From: Burkholderiaceae bacterium
Lineage (GTDB): Bacteria; Pseudomonadota; Gammaproteobacteria; Burkholderiales; Burkholderiaceae_C
Length of the DNA stretch: 64,000 bases
Reading direction: 5' to 3'
NCBI GenBank assembly: GCA_919902775.1
Contig: CAKKRJ010000008.1
Location: 62,001 to 126,000 of the forward strand
Shown: positions 1-7,141 of the stretch, one piece after another
Numbering within the stretch: position 1 is the first letter of the stretch
How the letters are laid out: the number at the start of each line of letters is the position of its first letter
Position numbers and translations under genes: made by a program
Notes under the pieces: model-generated
Seen by the model: only the letters and a program-made list of their open reading frames with translations
Databases searched by the model: none
What the model was told of the DNA's origin: nothing

Positions 1-363
1 TGGCACCAGGCCCGCTTGCAGCGCGGTTTGTTCCGGCGCGCCTTCGCGCAGGGCACGTGACAAAGCCAGGCGCAGCGCGCTCCAGGCGGTGCTGCCCAGC
101 GCCATCAGGGCGTTGAGCTTGTCGCGTGCGCCGGCTTGTGCCGCGGTGGCGGCATCGCCTTGGAGCACACCCGCGTTGGCCACAGCAGCCAGGTCCAGAA
201 TCTGGTCGCCAATGGCCACGCCGCCCCGGAAGGCTTCGCCCGAGCCCTTGCGGCGGAACACCGCAAACGGCAGGTTCTGGATCGGAAAGTCGCAGCCCGG
301 TGTATTGGCCGAGCGCACCCAGCTTTGGAGCGCTGGGTGGTGGGTTTCGTTGAGCATCGTCAT
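1..363 (-). CDS. fahA: Fumarylacetoacetase, N-terminal part, cut by the left edge
   Basis: About 121 N-terminal residues are present. The start reads MTMLNETHHPALQSWV and is followed by the family-typical stretch SANTPGCDFPIQNLPFAVFRR. Known fumarylacetoacetases hydrolyse fumarylacetoacetate to fumarate and acetoacetate, the last step of homogentisate-type ring degradation. The start could be 363 or 357, because two ATGs lie two codons apart and neither has a clear Shine-Dalgarno site. It begins 10 bases after the VOC gene stop, so it is the last visible gene of the MarR/FAD-monooxygenase operon. The metal-binding C-terminal domain lies outside the window. Confidence 0.85.
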   Translation of the reverse strand, partial: MTMLNETHHPALQSWVRSANTPGCDFPIQNLPFAVFRRKGSGEAFRGGVAIGDQILDLAAVANAGVLQGDAATAAQAGARDKLNALMALGSTAWSALRLALSRALREGAPEQTALQAGLVP

Positions 364-373
364 GTGGCCGCTT

Positions 374-910
374 TCAGGAGGCCATGCTGCCATCGTGCAT
401 CCAGGCGGCGTGTTTGGGGGCGCGTTTGGTTTGGCTCCACTCTTCGAGCATGTCCCACTTCACGTCGTCGAGCTTTTGCATCATCTCGGGCGTGCCGCAG
501 TCGGCAGCCAGCTCCAGGCGGTGGCCGCTCGGGTCAAAGAAATAGATGCTCTTGAAGATGGTGTGATCCGTTGGGCCCACGACCTCGATGCCAGCGGCTT
601 CCAGTTTGGCTTTGGTGCGCAACAGGGTGTCGACCGAATCGACCTTGAGCGCCAAATGCTGCACCCAGTTGGGCGTGTTGTGGTCGCGGTCCATCGGCGG
701 CTGGCTGGGCAGCTCAAAGAAGGCGAGGATGTTGCCGTGGCCTGCATCCAGAAAAATGTGCATGTACGGGTCGGGTGCCTTGGTGGAGGGCACTTCGTTT
801 TCGGCAATGGCCAGCACGAATTTCATGTCGAGGTGCTTTTGGTACCACTCGACGGTTTCTTTGGCGTCTTTGCAACGGTAGGCCACGTGGTGAACGGATT
901 GAACGAGCAT
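374..910 (-). CDS. VOC-family (glyoxalase/extradiol dioxygenase-like) protein
   Basis: This 178-residue protein opens with the VOC fold signature VHHVAYRCKDAKETVEWYQ and carries the paired-motif pattern of metal ligands (an early HH, FFE near the middle, a later QHLALKV and HRLEL). Start 910 is chosen over 943 because AGGAG lies a few bases before its ATG. The family includes ring-cleavage dioxygenases, isomerases and glyoxalases, so the exact reaction cannot be read here. Its place between an aromatic monooxygenase and fumarylacetoacetase suggests a ring-cleavage or isomerase step in aromatic catabolism (inference). Confidence 0.75.
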   Translation of the reverse strand: MLVQSVHHVAYRCKDAKETVEWYQKHLDMKFVLAIAENEVPSTKAPDPYMHIFLDAGHGNILAFFELPSQPPMDRDHNTPNWVQHLALKVDSVDTLLRTKAKLEAAGIEVVGPTDHTIFKSIYFFDPSGHRLELAADCGTPEMMQKLDDVKWDMLEEWSQTKRAPKHAAWMHDGSMAS

Positions 911-939
911 GGGAGTCTCCTGGTGAATAAAACGGTTGG

Positions 940-1146
940 TCAAAGGTCTTGCAAGGCCGCAGCGATCTGCTGCTGAAACAGGTTTTCGTCGGCCAGTGCG
1001 TTGGCGTTGAGCAAGGCGAGCTTGACCAGGAACAGCTGCGCCTTGTCGGCGCCAGCCTGGTCAATGGCCGTGGCCAGTGCGTCGTAGACGGTTTCAAGCC
1101 CGTCGATGGTCAGTGCTTTGTCGGTCATGGTGGTCGGTATCTTCAT
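940..1146 (-). CDS. DUF2783 small protein
   Basis: A 68-residue acidic helical protein (YDALATAIDQAGADKAQLFLVKLALLNANALAD) that resembles DUF2783. That family is usually found beside FAD-dependent aromatic hydroxylases, as here. Its function is unknown. Start 1146 has GAAGG upstream; an internal ATG at 1128 (MTDKAL) is an alternative with a weaker site. Its ribosome-binding region lies inside a copy of dispersed repeat A that also holds the stop codon of the upstream monooxygenase gene. Confidence 0.7.
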   Translation of the reverse strand: MKIPTTMTDKALTIDGLETVYDALATAIDQAGADKAQLFLVKLALLNANALADENLFQQQIAAALQDL

Positions 1147-1172
1147 AGGTCGGTACCTTCAGGTCCGACATG
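1147..1172. repeat. Repeat A, short copy (A0)
   Basis: Read on the minus strand this is GTCGGACCTGAAGG followed by TACCGACCTATG, nearly the same as the right half of repeat A at 59275-59302. It straddles the stop codon of the monooxygenase (1159-1161) and the Shine-Dalgarno region of the DUF2783 gene, so the repeat has been absorbed into the operon's translation signals. Confidence 0.65.
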
Positions 1173-2877
1173 TGTGGTTCGGCAAGGCGTTGTCGAGGGC
1201 GGCTTGCAGCCGTGTGGCATCCAGTGTGAGCCAGCGGGCGCAGATGTGCTGGTCGGGGCGCAACAAATACGCGCCGCCCTTGGCGCCGTCATCCACCGGG
1301 ACGCCATAGCGCTGGCGCAGGTGGCCGTCGGCATCGGGCAGGGTTTGGTCGGCACCGTTCACCGCTTGGGCCGCGCCCACGGCGGTCACCTTCAGCGGCA
1401 GGCCTTGGGCGCGTGCGGTCTGGATGACCTGTTGCAGTGCGTCGGGCAAGGCGATGGCGTCGGTGAAATACAGCAGGTCAAAACCGCCACCCAGGTGGTC
1501 GAGCAAAAAGTCGTTGGCCCCGAGACGCACGTTTTGCGGTGGTGCGCCGTGGGCCGGGCCGCTCTTGAACAGGTGGTTGTCGTCGTCCCTGCTGTTGAGC
1601 ATCGAATGGCTGTATTCGTGGGGGCGCGAGGTGCGCCAGTGGTAGAGCGGGCGCACAAATTCTTGCGAGAGCGAGAGCGACAGCACCGCGTCGCGCAACA
1701 GCCGAAAGCCGGGGCTGGGCGGCGCCATGAAACGTGTGCTTTTGCCCGCTTCGGTGATGATCTCGCGGGCCGCACCCACGCGCTCGGCGCTGTGGTTGGC
1801 GAGCAGTTGTTTGCCCGCCAGGCCTTTGACGACAAAGGCCAGGTGCCAGCCCAGTGACTGCGCGTCCTGAAAAGCGGTGTTGGCCCCGCGCACCCCAAAA
1901 ATGGGCAGCAGGTGGGCCGCGTCGCCGGTGAAGATCACGCTGCCATGCACAAAGTCGGGCAGTGTCAGCGTGCGGGCGGAATAGACCGATGACCAGTCCA
2001 TCTTCCACGCGACTCCGGCATGGCCGATCATGGCCAGCTGCGCGTCGATGCGGGCCTTGAGCGAGTCCGGGTGCAGGGCTTCTTCGGGCGTTTCGCCCGC
2101 AGGCAGCTGGTAGTCCACGCGCCAGATGCCGTTCGGTTCGCGGTGCATCAGGATGGTGTTGCCGGGGTTCCAGTCGGGGTCGAAGAAAGCCAGCCGTTCG
2201 GTGGGCAGGGGCAAGTCGACCTGGATGTCGGCGATCACGAAAAAGCCTTCGTACGATGCGCCTTCCATTTGCAGGTTCATGGCGCTGCGGATGCCCGAAC
2301 GCCCACCGTCAGCCGCCACCACCCAGTCGCTCTCCAGTGCATAAGGGCCTTCGGGCGTGTCGACTTCGAGCACGGCATAGCCGTCCTTTTGATCGATTTT
2401 CTCCAGCTTGTTGCCCCAGCGGAAATCGATCAGCGGATGGGCTTGGCAGGCGTCGTGCAGGTACTCCTCCATGTACTGTTGCTGCACGTTGATGATCGGG
2501 AAGAAGCGGTCATCGGCATCGTGCGGCGCTTCCATGCGGAACACGCGTTGTCCCCGGTAGAACGAGTTGCCAAAGCGCCAGGGCAGGCCGCCCTCGGTCA
2601 TGCGGTCGGCCACACCCACTTGCTGCAGGATTTCCATCGAACGGCGCGTGAAACAGATGGCCCGACTGCCTTGAGAGAACTGCAACTCGGACGACAGCAC
2701 CACGCTGGCCACGCCGTGGCGCGCCAACTCCAGCGCCGTGACCATGCCGGCGGGGCCGGCACCCACGACCACGACTTTTTTTCTGTCTTGCGCAGGGTGT
2801 GCCGACGCCAGCCAGGGCTGGAAGACCTGGTACGGGTAGTAAATCGAAGGGCGGGCTTCTGTGGTGGGCGTGTGCAT
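1159..2877 (-). CDS. FAD-dependent aromatic monooxygenase
   Basis: This 572-residue flavoprotein hydroxylase has a Rossmann FAD motif VVVVGAGPAGMVTALELARHG near residues 35-55 and the second FAD motif FTGDAAHLLPIFGVRGANTAFQDA near residue 320. These mark group A single-component monooxygenases such as MhpA, which hydroxylate phenolic substrates with NAD(P)H and O2. The substrate cannot be read. It lies 17 bases after the marR stop, and DUF2783, VOC and fumarylacetoacetase genes follow, consistent with a catabolic operon for a phenol or hydroxyaryl acid. No signal peptide; cytoplasmic. Confidence 0.85.
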   Translation of the reverse strand: MHTPTTEARPSIYYPYQVFQPWLASAHPAQDRKKVVVVGAGPAGMVTALELARHGVASVVLSSELQFSQGSRAICFTRRSMEILQQVGVADRMTEGGLPWRFGNSFYRGQRVFRMEAPHDADDRFFPIINVQQQYMEEYLHDACQAHPLIDFRWGNKLEKIDQKDGYAVLEVDTPEGPYALESDWVVAADGGRSGIRSAMNLQMEGASYEGFFVIADIQVDLPLPTERLAFFDPDWNPGNTILMHREPNGIWRVDYQLPAGETPEEALHPDSLKARIDAQLAMIGHAGVAWKMDWSSVYSARTLTLPDFVHGSVIFTGDAAHLLPIFGVRGANTAFQDAQSLGWHLAFVVKGLAGKQLLANHSAERVGAAREIITEAGKSTRFMAPPSPGFRLLRDAVLSLSLSQEFVRPLYHWRTSRPHEYSHSMLNSRDDDNHLFKSGPAHGAPPQNVRLGANDFLLDHLGGGFDLLYFTDAIALPDALQQVIQTARAQGLPLKVTAVGAAQAVNGADQTLPDADGHLRQRYGVPVDDGAKGGAYLLRPDQHICARWLTLDATRLQAALDNALPNHTCRT

Positions 2878-2894
2878 GGTGTTGTGGGGGAAGT

Positions 2895-3377
2895 TCAGCG
2901 CGGGCGGGGGGCCTTGGCAACGCCCGAGCGGGAGTCCATGACAACGCCCGGGCGGGCGTGGGCAATCAGGCGGTCAAACAGGGTGCTCAAGGTGGTTTGT
3001 TCCTTGTCCGTCAGGCAGCCAAAAATGTCCTGGTTGCGTTGGTGGACCATGGCCATGGCCCGCTCAAACACCGCGCGCCCGGGGGACGTCAGCGTCAGCA
3101 CCACGCCCCGACCATCGCCGGGGTGGTCGGCTTTGAGCACCAGGCCCTGATCGACCAAGGCCTGCGCTGCCCGGCTGGCCTGGCCCTTGTTCAGGTTGGC
3201 TTTGTCGGCCAACTCCTTGACCGACAAAGGTTCAAACGTGCCAATCGTGGTCAGGCAGCGCCCGTCGCTCATCGACAGGCCCGTGCGCTCCGGATAGACC
3301 GACTGGCTGTCCATGTCGGTCAGCTTGTGCAGTTGGTGCAGACGGTAGGTCAGCGTGCGGTCGAGTTGGATGGACAT
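2895..3377 (-). CDS. MarR-family transcriptional regulator
   Basis: 160 residues with a winged-helix core (LTTIGTFEPLSVKELADKANLNKGQASRAAQALVDQGLV, then KADHPGDGRGVVLTLTSPGR for the wing). The MSIQLDRTLTYRLHQL start at 3377 is preferred because the upstream extension has no family character. Its own promoter region holds a 20-bp palindrome of MarR operator type 49 bases upstream. It probably represses itself and the downstream monooxygenase operon, and perhaps the divergent dehalogenase gene, with release by a phenolic ligand (inference). Confidence 0.85.
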   Translation of the reverse strand: MSIQLDRTLTYRLHQLHKLTDMDSQSVYPERTGLSMSDGRCLTTIGTFEPLSVKELADKANLNKGQASRAAQALVDQGLVLKADHPGDGRGVVLTLTSPGRAVFERAMAMVHQRNQDIFGCLTDKEQTTLSTLFDRLIAHARPGVVMDSRSGVAKAPRPR

Positions 3378-3425
3378 GCAGATGGGCGAGTTGGGTTTTT
3401 GAACTTGGCCGCATCTTAGGCGAAT

Positions 3426-3445
3426 TTGGTTGCGCGCGCAACTAA
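3426..3445. promoter_or_regulatory. Palindromic MarR-type operator
   Basis: The sequence TTGGTTGCGCGCGCAACTAA is a 20-bp inverted repeat with a single mismatched pair between its 10-bp arms. It resembles the TTnnTTGCnnGCAAnnAA operators bound by many MarR proteins. It lies 49 bases before the marR start and about 295 bases before the rdhA start, so direct control of marR and its operon is the strongest inference. Confidence 0.7.
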
Positions 3446-3471
3446 GTGAAAATACCGATGACTGTGCCAGC

Positions 3472-3550
3472 AACGTCGGAGCTGAAGCTCTGACCTGCAA
3501 AAGAGCAGGCTTCAGTTTTTCTGTAGGTCGAGCTTCAGTGGATCGCCGCG
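3472..3550. repeat. Repeat A, degenerate copy (A1)
   Basis: Contains ACGTCGGAGCTGAAGCTCTG followed by ACCTGCAAAA, then a partial second half (GTAGGTCGAGCTTCAGTGG). It matches the paired-hairpin design of repeat A but the second hairpin is eroded. Confidence 0.6.
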
Positions 3551-3559
3551 GCTTGTCGG

Positions 3560-3600
3560 GTCTGACTTTCAAACAGCTTGGTGACGCTCAGGATGATGAA
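3560..3600. repeat. Repeat C, copy 1 (upstream of rdhA)
   Basis: A 41-base stretch beginning GTCTGACTTTCA and ending GGATGATGAA. It matches the stretch at 6962-7002 in the same orientation at 32 of 41 positions by eye. The two copies bracket the reductive dehalogenase gene. Confidence 0.6.
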
Positions 3601-3739
3601 GGGCGCTTGCACAACGCGCGGGTCATTTGTAGCAGTCCGCTGGCTTACTCCCCTGTAAGATCGGCCCCCACAGGGCAGGATCAACCATTTCGGCTGCGCA
3701 GGCGAGGTCTGCGGCTGGCCGTTTTCGCGGGACTTTTCA

Positions 3740-6700
3740 ATGCGTTTGTTTTCCTACCGCAACCGTCCGGTCCATCTCGGGCCTTACCCGTTGGAGCGCC
3801 TGCAGCGCAGTGCTGAACCACCCAGTGACAGCCAGCTGCCCCCCATGCAGGCCTTGCCGTTCGGGCACGACAACCCCGAGTCGATCGCGCACGCCATGGC
3901 GCGTTACATGGCCATGTTTGACCTGGTGCGCGACGGCGCGGTCAACCCCGAAAAAGGCGACATCCCGCACGAGCTGACGGCACGTTCTGAGCACCTGAAG
4001 GCGGCCGGCTATTACTTTGACGCGACGATGATGGGGGTGGGCGCGCTGCCCGCATCTGCCCTGCTGAGCGAGCCGATCCGCAACCCCGCAGTGACGGCAC
4101 TGGGTGAAGAGTTGGTACAAAGTCAGCCGGTGAGTTTTGCGGCCGGGATGGACATGATCCTGGCCGATGTGCTCGATTCCTCGCGCAGCGTGCACGGTCC
4201 CATCGCGCACCACGGCCATGTGGTCGTGATCCTGGTGGAGTTCATGCGCGAGCCCCGAGCGGGCGAGCCCGGTTGCGAATGGCTGGGCGGCACGCAGGCG
4301 CAGCGCGCGGCGGTGTTGGCGGCGCAAACGGCCGTGCTCTTGTCCACCTATTTGCGCATGCTGGGGCACGAGGCACGCGCCCACAGCGCCAGTTGCAGCG
4401 AGCTGGATTTGGCGCGTGTGGCGCTGGCGGCCGGTTTGATCCAAGGAGATGGATCGAACCCCTATGTGGGCCATCGCTACGCGCTGGCCGCGGTCAGCAC
4501 CACGCTGGAACTGGCCCCCGACCAGGCGCTGGCGGCGCAGCAAAAGCGCTGGCAAAGCCACGGCCCGGCTTGGGTTGTGGGGCAGGGCACCTTCAAGAGT
4601 GCCTTTCACCGCGATGCCTTTGCCCGCCGTGAATTCCGCCAGGGCGCGCACCCGTTTGAAACGCTCAAACGGCGCGACACACCGACCACCTTCATCGACC
4701 ATGCGCGGGTGCCGCGCTTTCCCAAGCGCGCCGATTTTTTTGCGCGGGCCTTGTTTGGCGATCTGGGCAAGACCGTGCAAGACAGCGCCAAAAACGCGCA
4801 CTATGTGATGAAGAGCCCCATCGGCGCCTGTGCGCGGCGCGCCCTGGGCGCCTTGCTGCTCTTGCAGTTCGGGCCGGCGCGCGGCCCGGTGGCGGCCAGC
4901 ACCGCCGACCCGCAGCGCAATGCCGACAACCTCAAAGCGGCGTCGCATTACCTGGGCGTGGACGCCGTGGGTTTGTGCGCCGTGCCCGAATGGGCTTATT
5001 ACTCGCACGATGCGGGCGGCAACCCTTTGCCCGCCTACCATGCCAACGCCCTGAACCTGCTGATCGACCAGGGCCACGAAACCATGGAAGGCGCCAGCGG
5101 CGACGACTGGATTTCGGTGGCGCAAAGCATGCGGGCTTATCTGCGCTTTTCCTTGCTGGGCGGCATCATGGCCGAGCAGATTCGGCGCCTGGGTTATTCG
5201 GCCCGGGTGCACTCGGTGCTCGATGGCGATGTCTTGCAACCGCCCTTGCTCTTGCTGTCTGGCTTGGGCGAGGTCAGCCGCATCGGTGAAGTCATCCTCA
5301 ACCCCTTTCTGGGCCCGCGCCTGAAAAGCGGCTGCGTCACCACCGACATGCCGATGGCCGCCGACCGGCCGATTGACTTTGGCCTGCAAAGCTTTTGCGA
5401 AAACTGCAACAAGTGCGCACGCGAATGCCCTTCGGGGGCCATCACGGCAGGCCCCAAGCTGATGTACAACGGCTACGAAATCTGGAAGAGCGATGCCGAA
5501 AAATGCGCCCGTTACCGCATCACCAATGCGGCCGGTGGCATGTGTGGGCGCTGCATGAAGACCTGCCCCTGGAACCTCGAAGGGCTGCTGGCCGACAGCC
5601 TGTGGCGCACGCTGGCGATGAAGCTGCCGGCCGCCGCACCAGCGCTGGCGCGGCTCGATGATGTGTTGAATCGCGGCAGCATCAACCCGGTCAAGAAATG
5701 GTGGTGGGACATCGAACTGGACAAGCGCACCGGGCGCTATGTCCAGGCGGCGCAAACCCACCGCCGGGGGCTGCAAAAAGACCTGCAACTGCGCTACGAA
5801 GACCAGACCCTGGCGGTGTACCCGGCGGACAAAATGCCGCCGCCGTATCCGCTGGCGTTTCCGGTCAACCGGGAAGAGGGCATTGCCCGCTACAAAACGC
5901 TGCTGACGCCTGCGCAATACCAGGCCCGGCTGGCCGCCGGTCAGACCGAGGGCCTGGCCCCCGGGCCGCAAGCGCTGCAAGGCGAGCCGCCGGTGTTCCC
6001 TGTGGTTTTGCAACGCCGCGAAGAGATGGCCGAGGGCTTGGCGCGTTACGAGTTCATCGCACCCGATGGCCAGGCGCTGCCGCCGTTTGAGGCCGGCGGC
6101 CACATCGATGTGGTGATCGCGCCCGAGTACCAGCGTTCCTACAGCCTGGCGGGCGACCCGGCCGACCGCAGCCGCTATGTGCTGGGCGTGTTGCGCGAGT
6201 CGCCCGAGCAGGGCGGGCGTGGCGGCTCGGCGCTGATGCACCGCGTCTTTCGCGAAGGGCGTCGGGTCTTTGTGAGCCGGCCGGTCAACCACTTTGCCTT
6301 GCACGAAGAGGCCACGCACAGCTGCTTGTTCGCTGGCGGCATTGGCGTCACGCCGCTGCTCGCCATGGCGCACCGCTTGCATGCTTTGGGCAAACCCTTT
6401 GACTTTCACTACAGCGCCGCCAGCCGCCACAGCGCCGGCTTTTTGAAAGACCTGGACCAAGCGCCCTGGCGTGAGCGCGTTCACTGCCACTTCAAGGACG
6501 AGGGCCAGCGCGCCGATCTGGCGCAAGTGCTGCCCCGCTATGCGCCTGGCCAACACCTCTACACCTGTGGCTCGGCGCGTTACATGGACGGGGTGTTCGA
6601 AGCGGCCCTGGCGCACGCCTGGCCCGAAGACGCCCTGCACCGCGAATATTTCAGCGTGCCCGATGCCGATGCCTGGGTGAACCACCCCTTCGAATTGGAA

Positions 6701-6958
6701 CTGAAGGACTCCGGGCGCCGCCTGAGTGTGCCCGCCGACCGCACGGCCACGGATGTGCTGATCGATGCGGGCATCGCGGTCGATGTCAAATGCAGCGACG
6801 GGCTGTGCGGCGTCTGCGCCCGGCCCTACGATGCGGCGACTTCGGACGAGATCGAGCACCGCGACTTCGTCTTGAGCCAGGCCGAGCGCCAACACAAAAT
6901 CGTCTTGTGCTGCTCGCGCGCCAAGCACGCGGGCGGCGTGATCGAATTGGCGCTGTGA
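3740..6958 (+). CDS. rdhA: Self-sufficient catabolic reductive dehalogenase (RdhA-reductase fusion)
   Basis: A 1072-residue protein. Residues 1 to about 640 form a reductive dehalogenase core with two [4Fe-4S] motifs: C553-x2-C556-x2-C559-x3-C563-P, and C589 with C602-x2-C605-x3-C609-P. Residues from about 750 form a phthalate dioxygenase reductase-like module: FMN motif RSYSL at 799-803, NAD motif AGGIGVTP near 865-872, and a C-terminal plant-type [2Fe-2S] site (C1018, C1023, C1026, C1057 or C1058). Known relatives (BhbA, NpRdhA) remove halogen from halophenols or halohydroxybenzoates using cobalamin. There is no Tat signal and no rdhB anchor gene, so it should be cytoplasmic and catabolic, not respiratory. 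It is divergent from a MarR-controlled aromatic operon. The substrate is unknown. Confidence 0.92.
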   Translation: MRLFSYRNRPVHLGPYPLERLQRSAEPPSDSQLPPMQALPFGHDNPESIAHAMARYMAMFDLVRDGAVNPEKGDIPHELTARSEHLKAAGYYFDATMMGVGALPASALLSEPIRNPAVTALGEELVQSQPVSFAAGMDMILADVLDSSRSVHGPIAHHGHVVVILVEFMREPRAGEPGCEWLGGTQAQRAAVLAAQTAVLLSTYLRMLGHEARAHSASCSELDLARVALAAGLIQGDGSNPYVGHRYALAAVSTTLELAPDQALAAQQKRWQSHGPAWVVGQGTFKSAFHRDAFARREFRQGAHPFETLKRRDTPTTFIDHARVPRFPKRADFFARALFGDLGKTVQDSAKNAHYVMKSPIGACARRALGALLLLQFGPARGPVAASTADPQRNADNLKAASHYLGVDAVGLCAVPEWAYYSHDAGGNPLPAYHANALNLLIDQGHETMEGASGDDWISVAQSMRAYLRFSLLGGIMAEQIRRLGYSARVHSVLDGDVLQPPLLLLSGLGEVSRIGEVILNPFLGPRLKSGCVTTDMPMAADRPIDFGLQSFCENCNKCARECPSGAITAGPKLMYNGYEIWKSDAEKCARYRITNAAGGMCGRCMKTCPWNLEGLLADSLWRTLAMKLPAAAPALARLDDVLNRGSINPVKKWWWDIELDKRTGRYVQAAQTHRRGLQKDLQLRYEDQTLAVYPADKMPPPYPLAFPVNREEGIARYKTLLTPAQYQARLAAGQTEGLAPGPQALQGEPPVFPVVLQRREEMAEGLARYEFIAPDGQALPPFEAGGHIDVVIAPEYQRSYSLAGDPADRSRYVLGVLRESPEQGGRGGSALMHRVFREGRRVFVSRPVNHFALHEEATHSCLFAGGIGVTPLLAMAHRLHALGKPFDFHYSAASRHSAGFLKDLDQAPWRERVHCHFKDEGQRADLAQVLPRYAPGQHLYTCGSARYMDGVFEAALAHAWPEDALHREYFSVPDADAWVNHPFELELKDSGRRLSVPADRTATDVLIDAGIAVDVKCSDGLCGVCARPYDAATSDEIEHRDFVLSQAERQHKIVLCCSRAKHAGGVIELAL

Positions 6959-6961
6959 GGG

Positions 6962-7006
6962 GCCTGACTTTCATGTAGCTGGGCGACGCCTCGGATGATG
7001 AAAGTC
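6962..7006. repeat. Repeat C, copy 2 (downstream of rdhA)
   Basis: Begins four bases after the rdhA stop. The outer arms GACTTTCAT (6966-6974) and ATGAAAGTC (6998-7006) are exact complements, so the transcript could form a 9-bp stem. There is no U-run, so it is not a standard intrinsic terminator. The same sequence in diverged form lies upstream of rdhA. Confidence 0.6.
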
Positions 7007-7012
7007 ATGGGG

Positions 7013-7095
7013 GCATTCGCGCGCGGGGGCGCGCTCCCACAAGGGGCTGGGTTTTTGTGCGAGGCCGCCCCTGCGGCCGAAAGCTGTTCTTTCAC
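7013..7095. repeat. Repeat B, full composite copy (B1)
   Basis: Two GC-rich palindromic halves in opposite orientation. The left half is GCGCGCGGGGGCGCGCTCCC with flanking ATTC and ACAA. The right half is GAGGCCGCCCCTGCGGCCGA followed by AAGCTGTTCTTTCA. It lies in the gap between convergent rdhA and glcD and resembles REP/BIME elements of other proteobacteria. Confidence 0.75.
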
Positions 7096-7141
7096 CGTCG
7101 CCACCGACCTGCCAATACCGCACCTCTGCTGTGGTGCAGCT

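Larger units (their letters stand above)
3378..3739. other. Divergent regulatory gap between marR and rdhA
   Basis: No gene is supported in these 362 bases. The gap contains the MarR-type palindrome (3426-3445), a degenerate repeat A (3472-3550) and motif C1 (3560-3600). No clear -35/-10 pair or strong Shine-Dalgarno site was seen for rdhA; the sequence before its ATG is CGGGACTTTTCA. Confidence 0.6.

Noticed and set aside
3737-6928. A very long open frame (over 1000 codons) on the minus strand opposite rdhA
   Set aside because: It is the GC-rich antisense shadow of rdhA: no domain content, low-complexity His/Arg/Gln-rich translation and no ribosome site.
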